From Burkholderiaceae bacterium (GTDB taxonomy: Bacteria > Pseudomonadota > Gammaproteobacteria > Burkholderiales > Burkholderiaceae_B), in contig JADZBO010000015.1 of assembly GCA_020851995.1 (NCBI GenBank), positions 19,103 to 83,102 of the forward strand: a DNA stretch of 64,000 nucleotides, written 5' to 3'. The stretch's first letter is position 1. Every line of letters begins with the position of its first letter. A program made the translations under genes and the position numbers. The notes under the pieces were generated by a model. That model was not told the DNA's origin. It saw only the letters and a list, made by a program, of their open reading frames with translations, and made no database searches. Positions 52,465-62,848 of the stretch are shown piece after piece.

Positions 52465-54030
52465 ATGTCGCTCGCAGTACTCCTCAGTCGTTCCCTTGTT
52501 GGCATGGATGCCCCGGTCGTTCGGGTCGAGACGCATCTTGCGCCAGGGCTGCCGGCGTTCACGATGGTGGGGCTGGCCGACGCCGAAGTGCGTGAAAGCC
52601 GCGAGCGTGTGCGCGCGGCCATTCACAGCAGCGGTTTTGCCTTTCCGGCCGGTCGGCTCACGGTCAATCTTTCCCCCGCTGATCTGCCCAAGGAATCCGG
52701 TCGTTTCGACTTACCCATTGCGCTCGGGGTGCTGTTGGCGTCGGGGCAGATCGATTTGTCGTCAAGCCACGCGACCCCGGGTCCCGTCGACGCACTTTCC
52801 GCCCGTGTCAGGGCGGAAAATCAGCACCCACTTGAATCATGGGTCCTCGCAGGCGAGTTATCACTGACGGGCGTGCTGGTGCCTGTGGCTGGCGCAATCG
52901 CGATTGCTCTTGCTGTCGCACGCAGTCAACCGTGTGCCACGCTGGTGCTGCCTGCCGAAAATGCCGCGCAAGCGGCGCGGGTGCCTGGATTGCGGGTTCT
53001 GGTCGCGCATTCACTGGCAGGGGTCGTGTCGCATTTGCGCGGGCAGTCCGCGCTGGTCCCTGCGGTCGCACTGCCAGCGGCTGCCTCGCCTCTGGCGAGG
53101 TCGTGTCTTTCTGATGTTCGGGGGCAGGGCGTTGCCCGGCGAGCGCTCGAGATCGCCGCTGCGGGCGGACACAGCCTGCTGATGACTGGAGCCCCGGGTG
53201 TGGGCAAGAGTATGCTCGCGCAACGGTTGCCCGGAATCCTGCCGCATCTCACCGAGACCGAGGCACTGGAAGTTGCAGCGATCGCCGCCTTTGCCTGCGA
53301 GCGTGAAACGCCCTGGCGTGTAAGACCTTTTCGCTCCCCCCACCACTCGGCGACCCTGGCCGCGGTGATCGGTGGCGGTGCACGCCCCAGGCCGGGCGAG
53401 GTGACCCTGGCGCATCGGGGCGTGCTCTTTCTGGATGAAATTCCGGAATTCGACCGGCGGGTTCTTGAGGGCTTGCGCGAGCCTCTTGAAAATCGCTGTG
53501 TCAGCATCGCCCGGGCGTTGATGCGGGTTGAATTCCCGGCGGACTTTCAACTGATCGCGGCCATGAACCCTTGCCCTTGTGGTTGGCTGGGTCACCCGCA
53601 GCGCCACTGTCACTGCTCCCGCGAGGTGGTCCATGCCTATCAGGGGCGACTTTCCGGGCCGCTGCTGGATCGGATCGATCTCGTCGTGACGATCGCCGAT
53701 ACCGAGAGCAACATGCTTGAACTTCCGCCCGGCGAGACCTCTGCCGAGGTGCGCGAGCGCGTTGTGCAGGCGCGCACACGCCAGACCGCAAGGCAGAACG
53801 CACTCAATAGCGCGATGCCGGCGGGAATGATCGATGCGCACTGTGCCCTGGATTCAGGCGGACGTGCATTAATGGCTCAATTACTTCAGCGCTATCGGCT
53901 TTCGGCACGTTCAATCCATCGTTCGCTTCGCGTGGCAAGAACCTGCGCTGACCTGGCGGATTCCGTTGCGGTTGGCGCGGTGCATCTCGCGGAGGCATTT
54001 CAGTACCGAATACGGTCGCGGAGCAGTTAA
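52465..54030 (+). CDS. comM: ComM/YifB-family Mg chelatase-like AAA+ ATPase
   Basis: 521 residues. An N-terminal Lon-like domain (about 1-190: SLAVLLSRSLVGMDAPVVRVE, TVNLSPADLPKESGRFDLPIAL) is followed by an AAA+ Mg-chelatase module with Walker A TGAPGVGKSMLAQRLPG, Walker B VLFLDEIPEF and the sensor FQLIAAMNPCPCGWLGH. The C-terminal Mg_chelatase_C region ends near 515. ComM is a hexameric helicase that extends branch migration in natural transformation. ATG 52465; a TTG precedes it. Confidence 0.94.
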   Translation: MSLAVLLSRSLVGMDAPVVRVETHLAPGLPAFTMVGLADAEVRESRERVRAAIHSSGFAFPAGRLTVNLSPADLPKESGRFDLPIALGVLLASGQIDLSSSHATPGPVDALSARVRAENQHPLESWVLAGELSLTGVLVPVAGAIAIALAVARSQPCATLVLPAENAAQAARVPGLRVLVAHSLAGVVSHLRGQSALVPAVALPAAASPLARSCLSDVRGQGVARRALEIAAAGGHSLLMTGAPGVGKSMLAQRLPGILPHLTETEALEVAAIAAFACERETPWRVRPFRSPHHSATLAAVIGGGARPRPGEVTLAHRGVLFLDEIPEFDRRVLEGLREPLENRCVSIARALMRVEFPADFQLIAAMNPCPCGWLGHPQRHCHCSREVVHAYQGRLSGPLLDRIDLVVTIADTESNMLELPPGETSAEVRERVVQARTRQTARQNALNSAMPAGMIDAHCALDSGGRALMAQLLQRYRLSARSIHRSLRVARTCADLADSVAVGAVHLAEAFQYRIRSRSS

Positions 54031-54031
54031 G

Positions 54032-55519
54032 ATGACAGGCAAAATGGACAATAACGAAACCAACAAAATGGCGACACAAAAATTTGACGTGGTGATTCGA
54101 GGCGCCCACGTGGTCGATGGCACGGGCGCGCCCGGCTTCGATACGGATGTGGGGATTACTGGTGAGCGAATCGCGAGCGTGGGCAACCTGGCCAATTGCG
54201 ATGCGCGCCGGGAGATCGATGCGCGCGGCCTGACGTTGACGCCTGGCTTCATCGATGCCCATACGCACGATGACCGACTGCTGCTCTCGGATCCGTCAAT
54301 GACGCCCAAGGTCAGTCAGGGCGTGACGACCATCATCGGTGGCAACTGCGGGATCTCGCTGGCTCCGATGCCGGGCGTGGTACCCAGTCCGGTTACCCCG
54401 CCTCTCGATTTGCTTGACGATACCGGACGCTGGTTTCAGTTTGCGACGTTCGCGGAGTATCTGAACCGATTGCGCTCCGAACCTGCGGCGACCAACTGCG
54501 CCATGCTGGTGGGGCACACCACGCTGCGCGTGATTACGATGTCGGACGTCAGGCGGGCGGCGACGCGGGACGAAATCGCCGTGATGCGCCGACACGTCGA
54601 GGAGGGCCTGGATGCCGGGGCGATCGGGGTATCGACGGGGTTGGCCTATCCGCCTGCCATCAGTGCGCCGACTCAGGAGGTCATTGAGGTTTGTCGTCCG
54701 CTGACGTCGCGCGAGGCGCTTTACTGCACCCACATGCGCGATGAAGGGGATCGCGTTGCAGAGTCGCTCGAAGAAACCTTCGAAATTGGTCGTCAGCTGG
54801 GTGTTGCGGTCGTCATCTCTCACCACAAGGTCGTTGGCGAGAAGAACTACGGCCGCTCTGCCGAAACTCTGGACTTGATTCGTAAAGCGATGCAATCCCA
54901 GCGCGTGTGCCTGGATTGCTATCCCTATGCCGCGTCGTCGACGATCCTCGCAGCGCATCTGGCACGCACCTGCAAGCGCGTGACAATCACCTGGTCGCGG
55001 GGGATGCCGCAGTATGCGGGCGCCGACCTCGACGAAGTGATTGCGCGGGTTGGCGGCACGATGGAAGAAGTCATTGCAAAGCTGCTGCCCGCCGGGGCGA
55101 TCTATTACCGGATGGACGAACCGGACGTTCGCCGCATCCTGGCGTTTGACGAGACGATGATCGGTTCGGACGGTCTGCCGCATGATGAAAGGCCGCATCC
55201 GCGCCTGTGGGCTACTTTTCCAAGGGTTCTGGGGCATTACGGCAGGTCGCTCGGACTGTTTTCGTTTGAAAAGGCGATTCACAAGATGACTGGCCTTACC
55301 GCACGCAATTTTGGTTTGACCGACCGTGGCGAAATCCGGGAAGGCGCCTACGCCGACCTGGTGTTGCTGAATCGAGATACGGTGGCCGAGGGAGCAGATT
55401 ATCCGCACCCCATTGGCCCCGCGATCGGAATCGACACGGTGCTGGTGAACGGGCGTGCGGTCTGGACGCAGGGTCAAGCGACGGGCGAGCGTCCCGGACG
55501 CGTTCTGGGCGGTCATTAA
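54032..55519 (+). CDS. N-acyl-D-amino-acid deacylase (D-aminoacylase)
   Basis: 495 residues of the amidohydrolase superfamily. The metal-site motif FIDAHTHDD (about 71-79) follows a beta-sandwich N-terminus (FDVVIRGAHVVDGTGAPGF). IGGNCGISLAP holds the metal-bridging Cys of D-aminoacylases; ISHHKVVGEKNYGRS has the carboxylate Lys and later metal His residues; the Asp in SDGLPHDERPHPR is the fourth. It hydrolyses N-acyl-D-amino acids or related N-acyl peptides. GGAG lies 8 bases before 54032; 54068 (MATQKFD) is an alternative start. Located directly behind comM. Confidence 0.9.
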   Translation: MTGKMDNNETNKMATQKFDVVIRGAHVVDGTGAPGFDTDVGITGERIASVGNLANCDARREIDARGLTLTPGFIDAHTHDDRLLLSDPSMTPKVSQGVTTIIGGNCGISLAPMPGVVPSPVTPPLDLLDDTGRWFQFATFAEYLNRLRSEPAATNCAMLVGHTTLRVITMSDVRRAATRDEIAVMRRHVEEGLDAGAIGVSTGLAYPPAISAPTQEVIEVCRPLTSREALYCTHMRDEGDRVAESLEETFEIGRQLGVAVVISHHKVVGEKNYGRSAETLDLIRKAMQSQRVCLDCYPYAASSTILAAHLARTCKRVTITWSRGMPQYAGADLDEVIARVGGTMEEVIAKLLPAGAIYYRMDEPDVRRILAFDETMIGSDGLPHDERPHPRLWATFPRVLGHYGRSLGLFSFEKAIHKMTGLTARNFGLTDRGEIREGAYADLVLLNRDTVAEGADYPHPIGPAIGIDTVLVNGRAVWTQGQATGERPGRVLGGH

Positions 55520-55795
55520 GGTCAGCGACAAGGGTTCCCCTTTTTGCGCGAATGCGTGTGGCTGGGAGATGCCCGGGCATTGCCCGGCGATTCGGCGCGT
55601 GGGCATCCCCCGGGGTGCGTGTCAGTCGGCGCCGTTCTGTGATGCACGCGTCGAAAAAATATCGTATAATCAAAGGCTTTCCTGAAAAACCTTCGGGAAA
55701 GTTCAAGTGGTAACCACAAAAGTGATTCTGGGGTCAACAAGACTTGCCCGTATGGCAAGGCACCTTTCAGGGCACAAGCAAACAGGAACTTCATC
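55520..55795 (+). other. leader region of rpmI-rplT
   Basis: 276 bases without a gene. It contains the likely rpmI promoter (below) and about 125 bases of leader. CTGAAAAACC...GGAAAG-type pairing near 55681-55700 may fold, and some leaders of this operon bind L20 for autoregulation, but no L20 site was recognised with confidence. Confidence 0.4.
55665..55670 (+). promoter_or_regulatory. -10 element of the rpmI promoter
   Basis: A perfect TATAAT in a short AT-rich stretch, 125 bases before rpmI. No good -35 hexamer at 16-18 bp spacing is seen. A separate promoter is needed because infC is not adjacent. Confidence 0.5.
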
Positions 55796-55993
55796 ATGCC
55801 CAAGATGAAAACCAAGAAAAGCGCCTCAAAGCGCTTTCAGGTTCGCGGCAGCGGATCCATCAAGCGGGGTCAGGCGTTCAAGCGTCACATCCTCACCAAA
55901 AAGACTACCAAGAACAAGCGCCATCTGCGCGGTTCGGCAGCAGTCCATGAAACCAACGTGGCGTCAGTTCGCGCCATGATGCCTTTCGCCTGA
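55796..55993 (+). CDS. rpmI: 50S ribosomal protein L35
   Basis: 65 residues, basic. [20 protein letters not shown] is the L35 signature, and [15 protein letters not shown] follows. It is followed 12 bases later by rplT. In most relatives it directly follows infC; here infC is 7.8 kb upstream. Confidence 0.97.
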   Translation: MPKMKTKKSASKRFQVRGSGSIKRGQAFKRHILTKKTTKNKRHLRGSAAVHETNVASVRAMMPFA

Positions 55994-56005
55994 TAGGAGT
56001 CACAC

Positions 56006-56365
56006 ATGCCTCGCGTCAAACGTGGTGTAACGGCACGCGCCCGTCACAAAAAAGTCATCTCCAAAGCCAAGGGCTACCGTGGTCGCCGTGGTAATGTATT
56101 TCGTATCGCCAAGCAGGCGGTCATGCGCGCAGGCCAGTATGCCTACCGCGATCGCCGCAACAAAAAGCGTACGTTCCGCGCCCTCTGGATCACGCGTATC
56201 AACGCGGCGGTTCGTGAGCACGGTGTCACCTACAGCGTGTTCGTTGCCGGCCTGAAGAAAGCCGCGATCGAACTCGACCGCAAGGTGCTGGCCGATATGG
56301 CGGTCAACGACAAGGCAGGTTTTGCCGCTGTCGTCAATCAGGTCAAGTCGGCCCTCGCTGCCTGA
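56006..56365 (+). CDS. rplT: 50S ribosomal protein L20
   Basis: 119 residues. [20 protein letters not shown] and [20 protein letters not shown] in outline are typical of L20, which binds 23S rRNA early in 50S assembly. Paired with rpmI. Followed by a hairpin with T-run before pheS. Confidence 0.97.
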   Translation: MPRVKRGVTARARHKKVISKAKGYRGRRGNVFRIAKQAVMRAGQYAYRDRRNKKRTFRALWITRINAAVREHGVTYSVFVAGLKKAAIELDRKVLADMAVNDKAGFAAVVNQVKSALAA

Positions 56366-56390
56366 ACCCTGTCGCCAGGCTATCAGTGCA

Positions 56391-56424
56391 TGCAAACGGG
56401 GCCGTTGGGCCTCGTTTGCATTTT
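56391..56424 (+). terminator. terminator or attenuator hairpin between rplT and pheS
   Basis: Outer stem TGCAAACG / CGTTTGCA with an inner GGCC/GGCC helix, followed by TTTT. It lies 31 bases before the pheS ATG. It could stop part of the rplT transcript or act as an attenuator for pheST. I see no Phe-rich leader peptide. Confidence 0.75.
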
Positions 56425-56454
56425 GTAGCAAAGATTTGTTGAGGCTCTCCCTTC

Positions 56455-57477
56455 ATGACCGATATGGCCGATGATCTGATTGAACAAGCGCGAGCCCAGT
56501 TTGCGGCGGCCGCGGATGCTGCTTCGCTTGAGAACGCCAAAGCGCGATTTCTCGGTAAGCAGGGGTCGCTGACCGAACTGCTTAAAGGGCTGGCCAGGCT
56601 CGACCCCGAACAAAAGCGTGCGCAAGGTGCACGTATCAACCAGATCAAGCAGGTGATCGAGGCGCTGCTCAACGCGCGCCGTGCCGAGATGGCGCAGGCC
56701 GAGCTTGACGCGCGTCTTGCCGCCGAAACCATCGATGTCACGCTGCCTGGTCGCGGTCGGGGCATGGGTGGCATCCATCCGGTGATTCGCACCTGGCAGC
56801 GCGTGGAAGAAATCTTCCGCTCGATTGGTTTTGACGTGGCGGACGGCCCGGAAATCGAAAACGACTGGACAAACTTCACCGCCCTGAACAATCCGGAAAA
56901 CCATCCGGCGCGTTCAATGCAAGACACCTTTTACGTCGACATTCAGGATTCGCAGGCGCTGCCGCTGCTGCTGCGCACGCACACCAGCCCCATGCAGGTG
57001 CGTTACGCGCGCATGCACAAGCCACCGATCAAGGTGATTGCCCCAGGGCGCACCTACCGGGTGGATAGCGATGCTACGCATTCGCCCATGTTCCATCAGG
57101 TCGAAGGTCTGTGGATCGACGAGGCGATTTCGTTTGCGGATCTCAAGGGTGTGTACACGAATTTCCTGCGCTGTTTCTTCGAGACCGATGATCTGGAATT
57201 GCGTTTCAGACCGTCATTCTTTCCGTTCACCGAGCCTTCCGCTGAAATCGACATGATGTTCACCTCGGGTCCCAACAAGGGCCGATGGCTTGAGATTTCG
57301 GGTTCCGGTCAGGTGCATCCCGATGTCGTGCGCAACTTCGGGCTCGATCCCGAGCGCTACATCGGCTTCGCGTTCGGCTCCGGGCTCGAGCGCCTCACGA
57401 TGCTGCGTTATGGCGTAAACGATTTACGCCAGTTCTTTGAAGGCGATCTGCGCTTCCTGCGTCAGTTCAACGTTTAA
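56455..57477 (+). CDS. pheS: phenylalanyl-tRNA synthetase alpha subunit
   Basis: 340 residues. An N-terminal coiled coil (about 5-90) that binds tRNA precedes the class II core with [51 protein letters not shown] [17 protein letters not shown], and the motif 3 [19 protein letters not shown]. It forms the alpha2beta2 enzyme with PheT, which follows after 26 bases. Confidence 0.97.
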   Translation: MTDMADDLIEQARAQFAAAADAASLENAKARFLGKQGSLTELLKGLARLDPEQKRAQGARINQIKQVIEALLNARRAEMAQAELDARLAAETIDVTLPGRGRGMGGIHPVIRTWQRVEEIFRSIGFDVADGPEIENDWTNFTALNNPENHPARSMQDTFYVDIQDSQALPLLLRTHTSPMQVRYARMHKPPIKVIAPGRTYRVDSDATHSPMFHQVEGLWIDEAISFADLKGVYTNFLRCFFETDDLELRFRPSFFPFTEPSAEIDMMFTSGPNKGRWLEISGSGQVHPDVVRNFGLDPERYIGFAFGSGLERLTMLRYGVNDLRQFFEGDLRFLRQFNV

Positions 57478-57503
57478 TTCGTCAGCACCCAACACGGTAC
57501 ATC

Positions 57504-59915
57504 ATGCAATTTCCCGAGTCCTGGCTGCGCACACTGGTCAATCCCTCCATCGGCACGGATGAACTCTCCCATCGCCTGACGATGGCAGGGCTCGAAGTCG
57601 AGGAAGCCAATCCTGTCGCACCTGAATTTTCCGGAGTGGTCGTGGCCCGAATCGAATCGGTCGAGCCGCACCCCAATGCCGACAAACTGCGCGTGTGCCG
57701 CGTGGATGCCGGGCAGGGCGCCTTGCTGCAGATCGTCTGCGGCGCCCCCAACGCAGCCGCGGGCGTTAAAGTCCCGCTGGCGACAGTTGGCGCCCGTCTG
57801 CCTGGCGGAATGGCGATCGGTATCGCCAAAATGCGTGGGGTCGAATCATCCGGCATGCTGTGCTCGGCGCGCGAACTTGGTCTTTCCCAGGATCACGCGG
57901 GCCTGATGTTGCTGGCCGATGATGCCCCCGTCGGGGCAAGCCTGCGTGAAGCCCTGCTGCTGGACGATACGCTTTTTACCCTCAAACTCACGCCGAATCG
58001 CGCCGACTGCCTCTCGATTCTGGGCGTGGCGCGTGAAGTGGCCGCGCTCACTGGCGCGACATTGCATGAACCGGTGGCTGCGCCCGTGCGACCAACGCTC
58101 ACCGAGGTTCTGCCAGTCCGGGTGCATGCGCCGGATTTGTGCGGCCGTTTTGCCGGGCGGGTCATGCGCGGGGTCAATGCCCGCGCAAAATCCCCTGATT
58201 GGCTGGTGCAGCGTCTGGAGCGCTGTGGACAGCGCTCTGTGACAGCGCTGGTGGATATTTCAAACTACATCATGTTGCTGGTCGGTCGTCCGACCCACGT
58301 GTTTGATCTTGACCGGATCGGCGCGCAGTCACTGGATGTGCGCTGGGCGCGCCCGGGCGAATCACTCGCACTGCTCAACGACCAGACGATCACCCTGGAA
58401 TCCACCATGGGTGTCATCTGCAGTGGTGATACGCCGGAAAGCCTGGCGGGCATCATGGGCGGTGCTTCAACTGCGGTCTCGCTGGACACGACCAATATCT
58501 ACATGGAGGCGGCGTTCTGGTGGCCAGAAGCGATCGCGGGTCGTACGCGCAAGCTCAAAATCAGCTCGGAGGCCGCGCACCGGTTCGAACGCGGCGTCGA
58601 TTTCGAAAATGGGGTGGCGCATCTTGAACTCATGACCCGCCTGATCATCGACATCTGCGGTGGCGAGGCCGGCCCCATCGATGACCAAATCATCAATTTG
58701 CCGCAGCGCGCGCCGGTACGCCTGCGCCTTGCGCGTTGTCGCAAGGTTCTGGGCATCGAGGTCGCTCAGGAGCAGGTGGCACAGGTGTTCCGACATCTTG
58801 GCCTGGCCTTTGCTCAGGATGGCGACGATTTCATCGTCACACCGCCTTCGTACCGCTTCGACATCATGATCGAGGAAGACCTGATCGAGGAAGTCGCGCG
58901 TATTGTGGGCTTTGAGTCGATTCCGGCGGTCGCGCCGATTGCCCGTGCCATCATGCGTGCGCATCCCGAGTCACACCGTACGGCTCACACGATCCGGGCC
59001 GACATGGCAGCGCTCGATTATCAGGAAGTCGTGAACTTCGCGTTTGTGGATGCCGACTGGGAAACTGAAATCGCAGGATGTGCTGCTCCGATCAAACTTC
59101 TGAATCCGATTGCGAGCCAATTGGCCGTGATGCGCTCGACGCTGCTGACCGGGCTGATTGCCAATATCCGCTACAACGCAAACCGCAAGCAATCGCGTGT
59201 GCGCGTCTTCGAACTCGGGCGGGTGTTCATGCGCGATTCCTCGGTCGCCGATGGTCCGTTGACGGTTGCCGGTGTGCATCAGCCTCAGTATCTGGCGGGC
59301 GCTGCGTGGGGGCCTGTGGCCGATGAGCAGTGGGGTCAACCGGCCAGGGAAGTCGACTTCTTCGATGTGAAGCGCGATGTCGAATCCCTCTATGGCGTGC
59401 GTGCCTCGCAACTGACGTTTGAAGCGCAGTCGCATTCCGCGTTGCACCCCGGGCGCAGTGCCCGAATTTTGCTGGCGGGTCAGGCGATTGGATGGATTGG
59501 GGAACTCCACCCCCGGTGGGTCCAAGCCCAGGATCTCTCATCGGCCCCGGTGCTCTTCGAAGTCACCCTCGAATCACTTCAATCGGTGTCATTGCCGGTT
59601 GTGGGCGAGCTTTCGCGCCAACCGGTGGTTCAGCGTGACCTGGCCGTATGGGTGCCTGCAGGGGTTGAAGTCGGTGCGATGCTCGCGACGATTCACGCGG
59701 CGATTGCGTCGGATCCGACACTTGCAGTGGTGCGTCAGGTCCGGTTATTCGATGTCTGGCGTGATCCGTCTGCGCAGTCTGCGCAGGAGAAGAGCCTCGC
59801 ATTCCGGCTCTGGTTGCAGGATTCCGACGTGACGCTTGACGATGCAAGGGTTGACGAGTGTATCGGTCGGATTCGCGTGGCGCTAGAATCCGCTCATCAG
59901 GCTCGTCCGCGTTAA
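57504..59915 (+). CDS. pheT: phenylalanyl-tRNA synthetase beta subunit
   Basis: 803 residues. An N-terminal tRNA-binding OB-fold (about 40-150: [20 protein letters not shown]), B3/4 editing domain, B5 domain (about 395-470) and a C-terminal anticodon-binding FDX domain (about 705-800: [14 protein letters not shown]) are recognisable in the usual order. Length is standard. It precedes ihfA by 31 bases, as in most proteobacteria. Confidence 0.97.
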   Translation: MQFPESWLRTLVNPSIGTDELSHRLTMAGLEVEEANPVAPEFSGVVVARIESVEPHPNADKLRVCRVDAGQGALLQIVCGAPNAAAGVKVPLATVGARLPGGMAIGIAKMRGVESSGMLCSARELGLSQDHAGLMLLADDAPVGASLREALLLDDTLFTLKLTPNRADCLSILGVAREVAALTGATLHEPVAAPVRPTLTEVLPVRVHAPDLCGRFAGRVMRGVNARAKSPDWLVQRLERCGQRSVTALVDISNYIMLLVGRPTHVFDLDRIGAQSLDVRWARPGESLALLNDQTITLESTMGVICSGDTPESLAGIMGGASTAVSLDTTNIYMEAAFWWPEAIAGRTRKLKISSEAAHRFERGVDFENGVAHLELMTRLIIDICGGEAGPIDDQIINLPQRAPVRLRLARCRKVLGIEVAQEQVAQVFRHLGLAFAQDGDDFIVTPPSYRFDIMIEEDLIEEVARIVGFESIPAVAPIARAIMRAHPESHRTAHTIRADMAALDYQEVVNFAFVDADWETEIAGCAAPIKLLNPIASQLAVMRSTLLTGLIANIRYNANRKQSRVRVFELGRVFMRDSSVADGPLTVAGVHQPQYLAGAAWGPVADEQWGQPAREVDFFDVKRDVESLYGVRASQLTFEAQSHSALHPGRSARILLAGQAIGWIGELHPRWVQAQDLSSAPVLFEVTLESLQSVSLPVVGELSRQPVVQRDLAVWVPAGVEVGAMLATIHAAIASDPTLAVVRQVRLFDVWRDPSAQSAQEKSLAFRLWLQDSDVTLDDARVDECIGRIRVALESAHQARPR

Positions 59916-59946
59916 AGTTTTCCCCCGTTGCCCTTTAGAGATCTAC

Positions 59947-60261
59947 ATGATTGAACCGCGTACACTGACCAAGGCTGAACTGGCCGAGCTTCTATTCGAT
60001 CGGGTTGGGCTCAACAAACGCGAAGCCAAGGACATTGTGGACACGTTTTTCGAAGAGATCCGCGACGCGCTTGCGCGTGGCGAACCTGTCAAGCTTTCTG
60101 GATTCGGGAATTTTCAGGTGCGTAACAAGCCCCCGCGGCCCGGGCGCAACCCCAAGACAGGGGAAACGATCCCGATCGCGGCACGCCGTGTCGTCACGTT
60201 TCACGCAAGCCAGAAGCTCAAAGTCGCTGTCGAGCAGCAATCTATGGCTGCCGCCGCTTGA
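59947..60261 (+). CDS. ihfA: integration host factor alpha subunit
   Basis: 104 residues, HU/IHF fold. [33 protein letters not shown] and the DNA-bending arm [25 protein letters not shown] are the family hallmarks. It bends DNA together with IhfB. It lies in the pheT-ihfA-merR arrangement common in betaproteobacteria. A 7-bp hairpin (CCCCGAG / CTCGGGG at 60271-60288) without a T-run follows. Confidence 0.97.
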   Translation: MIEPRTLTKAELAELLFDRVGLNKREAKDIVDTFFEEIRDALARGEPVKLSGFGNFQVRNKPPRPGRNPKTGETIPIAARRVVTFHASQKLKVAVEQQSMAAAA

Positions 60262-60360
60262 TTTTGTCATCCCCGAGTTGCCTCGGGGCGTGAGACTGTG
60301 TAACCTAAGAAGCCCACCAGTCGAACCAGAACAAGAGCAACATCGTCCCGACAACCGGCC

Positions 60361-60774
60361 ATGACTATTTCTGACAAGACTGTTGTATTGCCCCCGATTC
60401 CCGCCAAACGCTACTTCACCATCGGTGAAGTCAGCGATCTTTGCGGCGTCAAACCGCATGTCCTTCGGTATTGGGAGCAGGAGTTCACCCAACTCAAGCC
60501 CGTCAAGCGACGTGGAAATCGACGCTATTACCAGCACCACGAGGTGCTGCTGATCCGCAAGATTCGCGAGCTGCTCTATGAGCAGGGTTTCACGATCAGC
60601 GGCGCGCGCAACCGGCTTGGCGACACGCGGGAAGCGCCCCAGGACCCGGATGCCGCCGTCCGTCTGACTGCTGCTGAACTGCAGGCGCTGCGTTCTGAAT
60701 TGACGAGTGTGAGTGAACTGTTGACCTCGGCATTGGATGCCAGTGCTGCGCGCGCGCAACTCGAGCTAAGCTAG
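60361..60774 (+). CDS. MerR family transcriptional regulator
   Basis: 137 residues. The MerR winged-helix starts at about 17 with [20 protein letters not shown], followed by [22 protein letters not shown] and the helix [20 protein letters not shown]. The C-terminus is a short coiled coil without a ligand-binding Cys set, as is typical of the MerR gene next to ihfA. Target unknown; in other bacteria this gene is routinely next to ihfA. Confidence 0.93.
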   Translation: MTISDKTVVLPPIPAKRYFTIGEVSDLCGVKPHVLRYWEQEFTQLKPVKRRGNRRYYQHHEVLLIRKIRELLYEQGFTISGARNRLGDTREAPQDPDAAVRLTAAELQALRSELTSVSELLTSALDASAARAQLELS

Positions 60775-60854
60775 CGCAGTGTTCGCTGCGCAACACGTAT
60801 CAACAGGCTCTTCACGGGCAGCGAAGGTTCGCAAGCTCTGATATACTTTCGGTC

Positions 60855-60933
<79 letters not shown>

Positions 60934-60942
60934 ATAAAATCA

Positions 60943-60977
60943 ATGGGTTAGCTCTCACGAGGAGCTAACCCATTTTT
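60943..60977 (+). terminator. intrinsic terminator after tRNA-Pro
   Basis: A 12-bp perfect stem ATGGGTTAGCTC / GAGCTAACCCAT with a 7-base loop followed by TTTT, nine bases after the CCA end of the tRNA. Confidence 0.93.
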
Positions 60978-61088
60978 CATGTGCCCGCCTTCAATTGCTG
61001 ACTGCCAGCGAAACGTCGGTATCAGGGTTCAAAAGCCGATGCCGTATTGCTGATGCCTTACGACTGACGACCCTGCTGAGTGGCCAAG

Positions 61089-62405
61089 TCAGGATCCTGC
61101 CGCCTCGCCCCAGGTATCCATCGAAATCGCCTTGTACCATGAAGCGCCGTACTCGGCCTCATGTTTGCGGTAGGCCGCGTCAGCGTCGCGCGGACTGATG
61201 CCCACGGACCCTTTGACTTCCGCGATCTTGTTGTCCTGGACATCGAAGACGCCGGCAATCGAGATCCCATAGTCGGGCGCAATCAGGCTGTAACAAGTGT
61301 TGGCCCAGGACGCCTGCGGCATGCTCTGGCCAGCCAGCACTGCCACGATGGCGGCAGCGGCGACTTTGGCTTGCGCGTTGGCGCAAAAGGCAGACTTCGG
61401 CATGGGTGCGGCAATTGACGCGTCGCCGACCACGTAAATGTCGGGGACAAGGCTGGATTCAAATGACATGGCTTTCACGGGTACCCAGCCGCTCTTGTCC
61501 ACTGTGCCTGCCCGCTCAGCAATGAGGCCCGCTTTCTGAGGCGGAATCACATTCAGCACAGACGCCTTATGGCGTTGGCCAAATTCGGTTTCGACTTCAA
61601 GGGCCTTGGGCTCAACACGCAACACGGTGCCGTCCTTGGTGGAAGGTACCCACTCAATCATGCCGTCGTAGAATTTTTTCCAGCCGTCCACGAACAGACT
61701 CTGCTTGGAAAATGACTCCTTGGCATCGAGCACGAGGATCTTTGACTTTGGCTTGTTCGCTTTCAGGTAGTGGGCGATCATGCTGACGCGTTCGTACGGG
61801 CCGGGCGGACAGCGGTAGGGGTTTGCAGGGACGGACAGGATGACCAGGCCGCCATCGGGCATGGCTTCTAGCTGGCTCTTGAGCAAGATGGTTTGAGGTC
61901 CGGCCTTCCAGGCGTGCGGCGCCAGCAGGGATGCGACCTCGTCATAACCGGCGATCGCACCCCAGCGCATGTCGATGCCGGGCGACAGCACCAGCTTATC
62001 CCAGTGCAGTTTGCCACCCCCCGAAAGCGCCAGAGTCCGGCCGGTTGAGTCCACGTCAGCCGCAGCCTCGGCGATGACCTTGATGCCGACCGCACGCAAG
62101 CCGTCAAAACCATGGCCGATCTGATCCATGCTGCGTAAACCACCAAGCACGAGGTTGCTGAACGGGCAGGTGAAGAACCGCGCGGCGGGTTCGACCAGCG
62201 TGACATCGAGCGACGGGTTAAATAGCTTGAGGTAGCGGGCGGCGGTTGCACCGCCAAAGCCACCGCCCACCACGACGACGCGACCTGCAGCCCCACCCTG
62301 TGCCCGCACCATGGACGGGCCGATGCCTGCCAGAGCGACGGCGCCTGCGCTGCCCAGGGTCGACAGCACATGACGTCGTGTGATTCGGGAATCCGGGGGG
62401 CTCAC
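61089..62405 (-). CDS. flavocytochrome c sulfide dehydrogenase flavoprotein (FccB/SoxF-like)
   Basis: 438 residues. A twin-arginine signal (ITRRHVLSTLGSAGAVALA) precedes the FAD-binding motif VVVVGGGFGGATAARYL. The redox-active Cys pair is present: FTCPFSN near residue 78 and NTCYSLIAPDYGIS near 373, as in FccB. C-terminal FCSD-flavin binding segment ends the protein. It oxidises sulfide or related sulfur in the periplasm. The start is a GTG at 62405 that overlaps the cytochrome stop as GTGA; the longer ORF to 62642 would overlap the cytochrome by 240 bp and is rejected. Confidence 0.9.
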   Translation of the reverse strand: MSPPDSRITRRHVLSTLGSAGAVALAGIGPSMVRAQGGAAGRVVVVGGGFGGATAARYLKLFNPSLDVTLVEPAARFFTCPFSNLVLGGLRSMDQIGHGFDGLRAVGIKVIAEAAADVDSTGRTLALSGGGKLHWDKLVLSPGIDMRWGAIAGYDEVASLLAPHAWKAGPQTILLKSQLEAMPDGGLVILSVPANPYRCPPGPYERVSMIAHYLKANKPKSKILVLDAKESFSKQSLFVDGWKKFYDGMIEWVPSTKDGTVLRVEPKALEVETEFGQRHKASVLNVIPPQKAGLIAERAGTVDKSGWVPVKAMSFESSLVPDIYVVGDASIAAPMPKSAFCANAQAKVAAAAIVAVLAGQSMPQASWANTCYSLIAPDYGISIAGVFDVQDNKIAEVKGSVGISPRDADAAYRKHEAEYGASWYKAISMDTWGEAAGS

Positions 62406-62782
62406 GGCTTGGCTCCGGCGCTTACTGCGGCGGCGGGTTTCATGCGCGCATAGTAGCGAGCCAGATCGGCGATCTGCGCGTCGGAATAGCCCTTGGCGAG
62501 GCGGTTCATGATCGTGGTGCCGGCAGGCGGCGTCTCCGACTTGAATGCGATCAGCTTCGCTTTGAGCGCATCTTCGGCAAGACCCGCGATCGGGGGAATG
62601 GCACCGGGAGAGCGACCCTCCGGGCCGTGGCAGTTGACGCAAGAGCCCGCCAGAACCTGCGCGTCAAGCCCGGCGGCACCCGTAGGCGAGGCCGCCATCG
62701 CGATCAGCAACGCCAACTTCGTCCGGATCCTCACCTGCCAGGTCATGCATTGTGATGATGCATTGATGGGAAGTTTGTTCAT
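62402..62782 (-). CDS. c-type cytochrome, partner of the FCSD flavoprotein
   Basis: About 126 residues. An N-terminal signal (RTKLALLIAMAASPTGAAG) is followed by one haem motif CVNCHGPEG and a downstream Met (TTIMNRLAKGYSD) as likely sixth ligand. This is a small class I cytochrome like SoxE/FccA, which passes electrons from the FAD protein. It lies upstream of the FCSD gene and is coupled to it by GTGA. ATG at 62782 has a GGGGA seven bases upstream; ATG at 62788 or 62809 is less likely. Confidence 0.88.
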   Translation of the reverse strand: MNKLPINASSQCMTWQVRIRTKLALLIAMAASPTGAAGLDAQVLAGSCVNCHGPEGRSPGAIPPIAGLAEDALKAKLIAFKSETPPAGTTIMNRLAKGYSDAQIADLARYYARMKPAAAVSAGAKP

Positions 62783-62848
62783 GGCCATGTCCCCGGGTCG
62801 TGACGTCAATGGCTCAGGCAGGGAGGGCTGGACTGTTACGCAAGTGCA

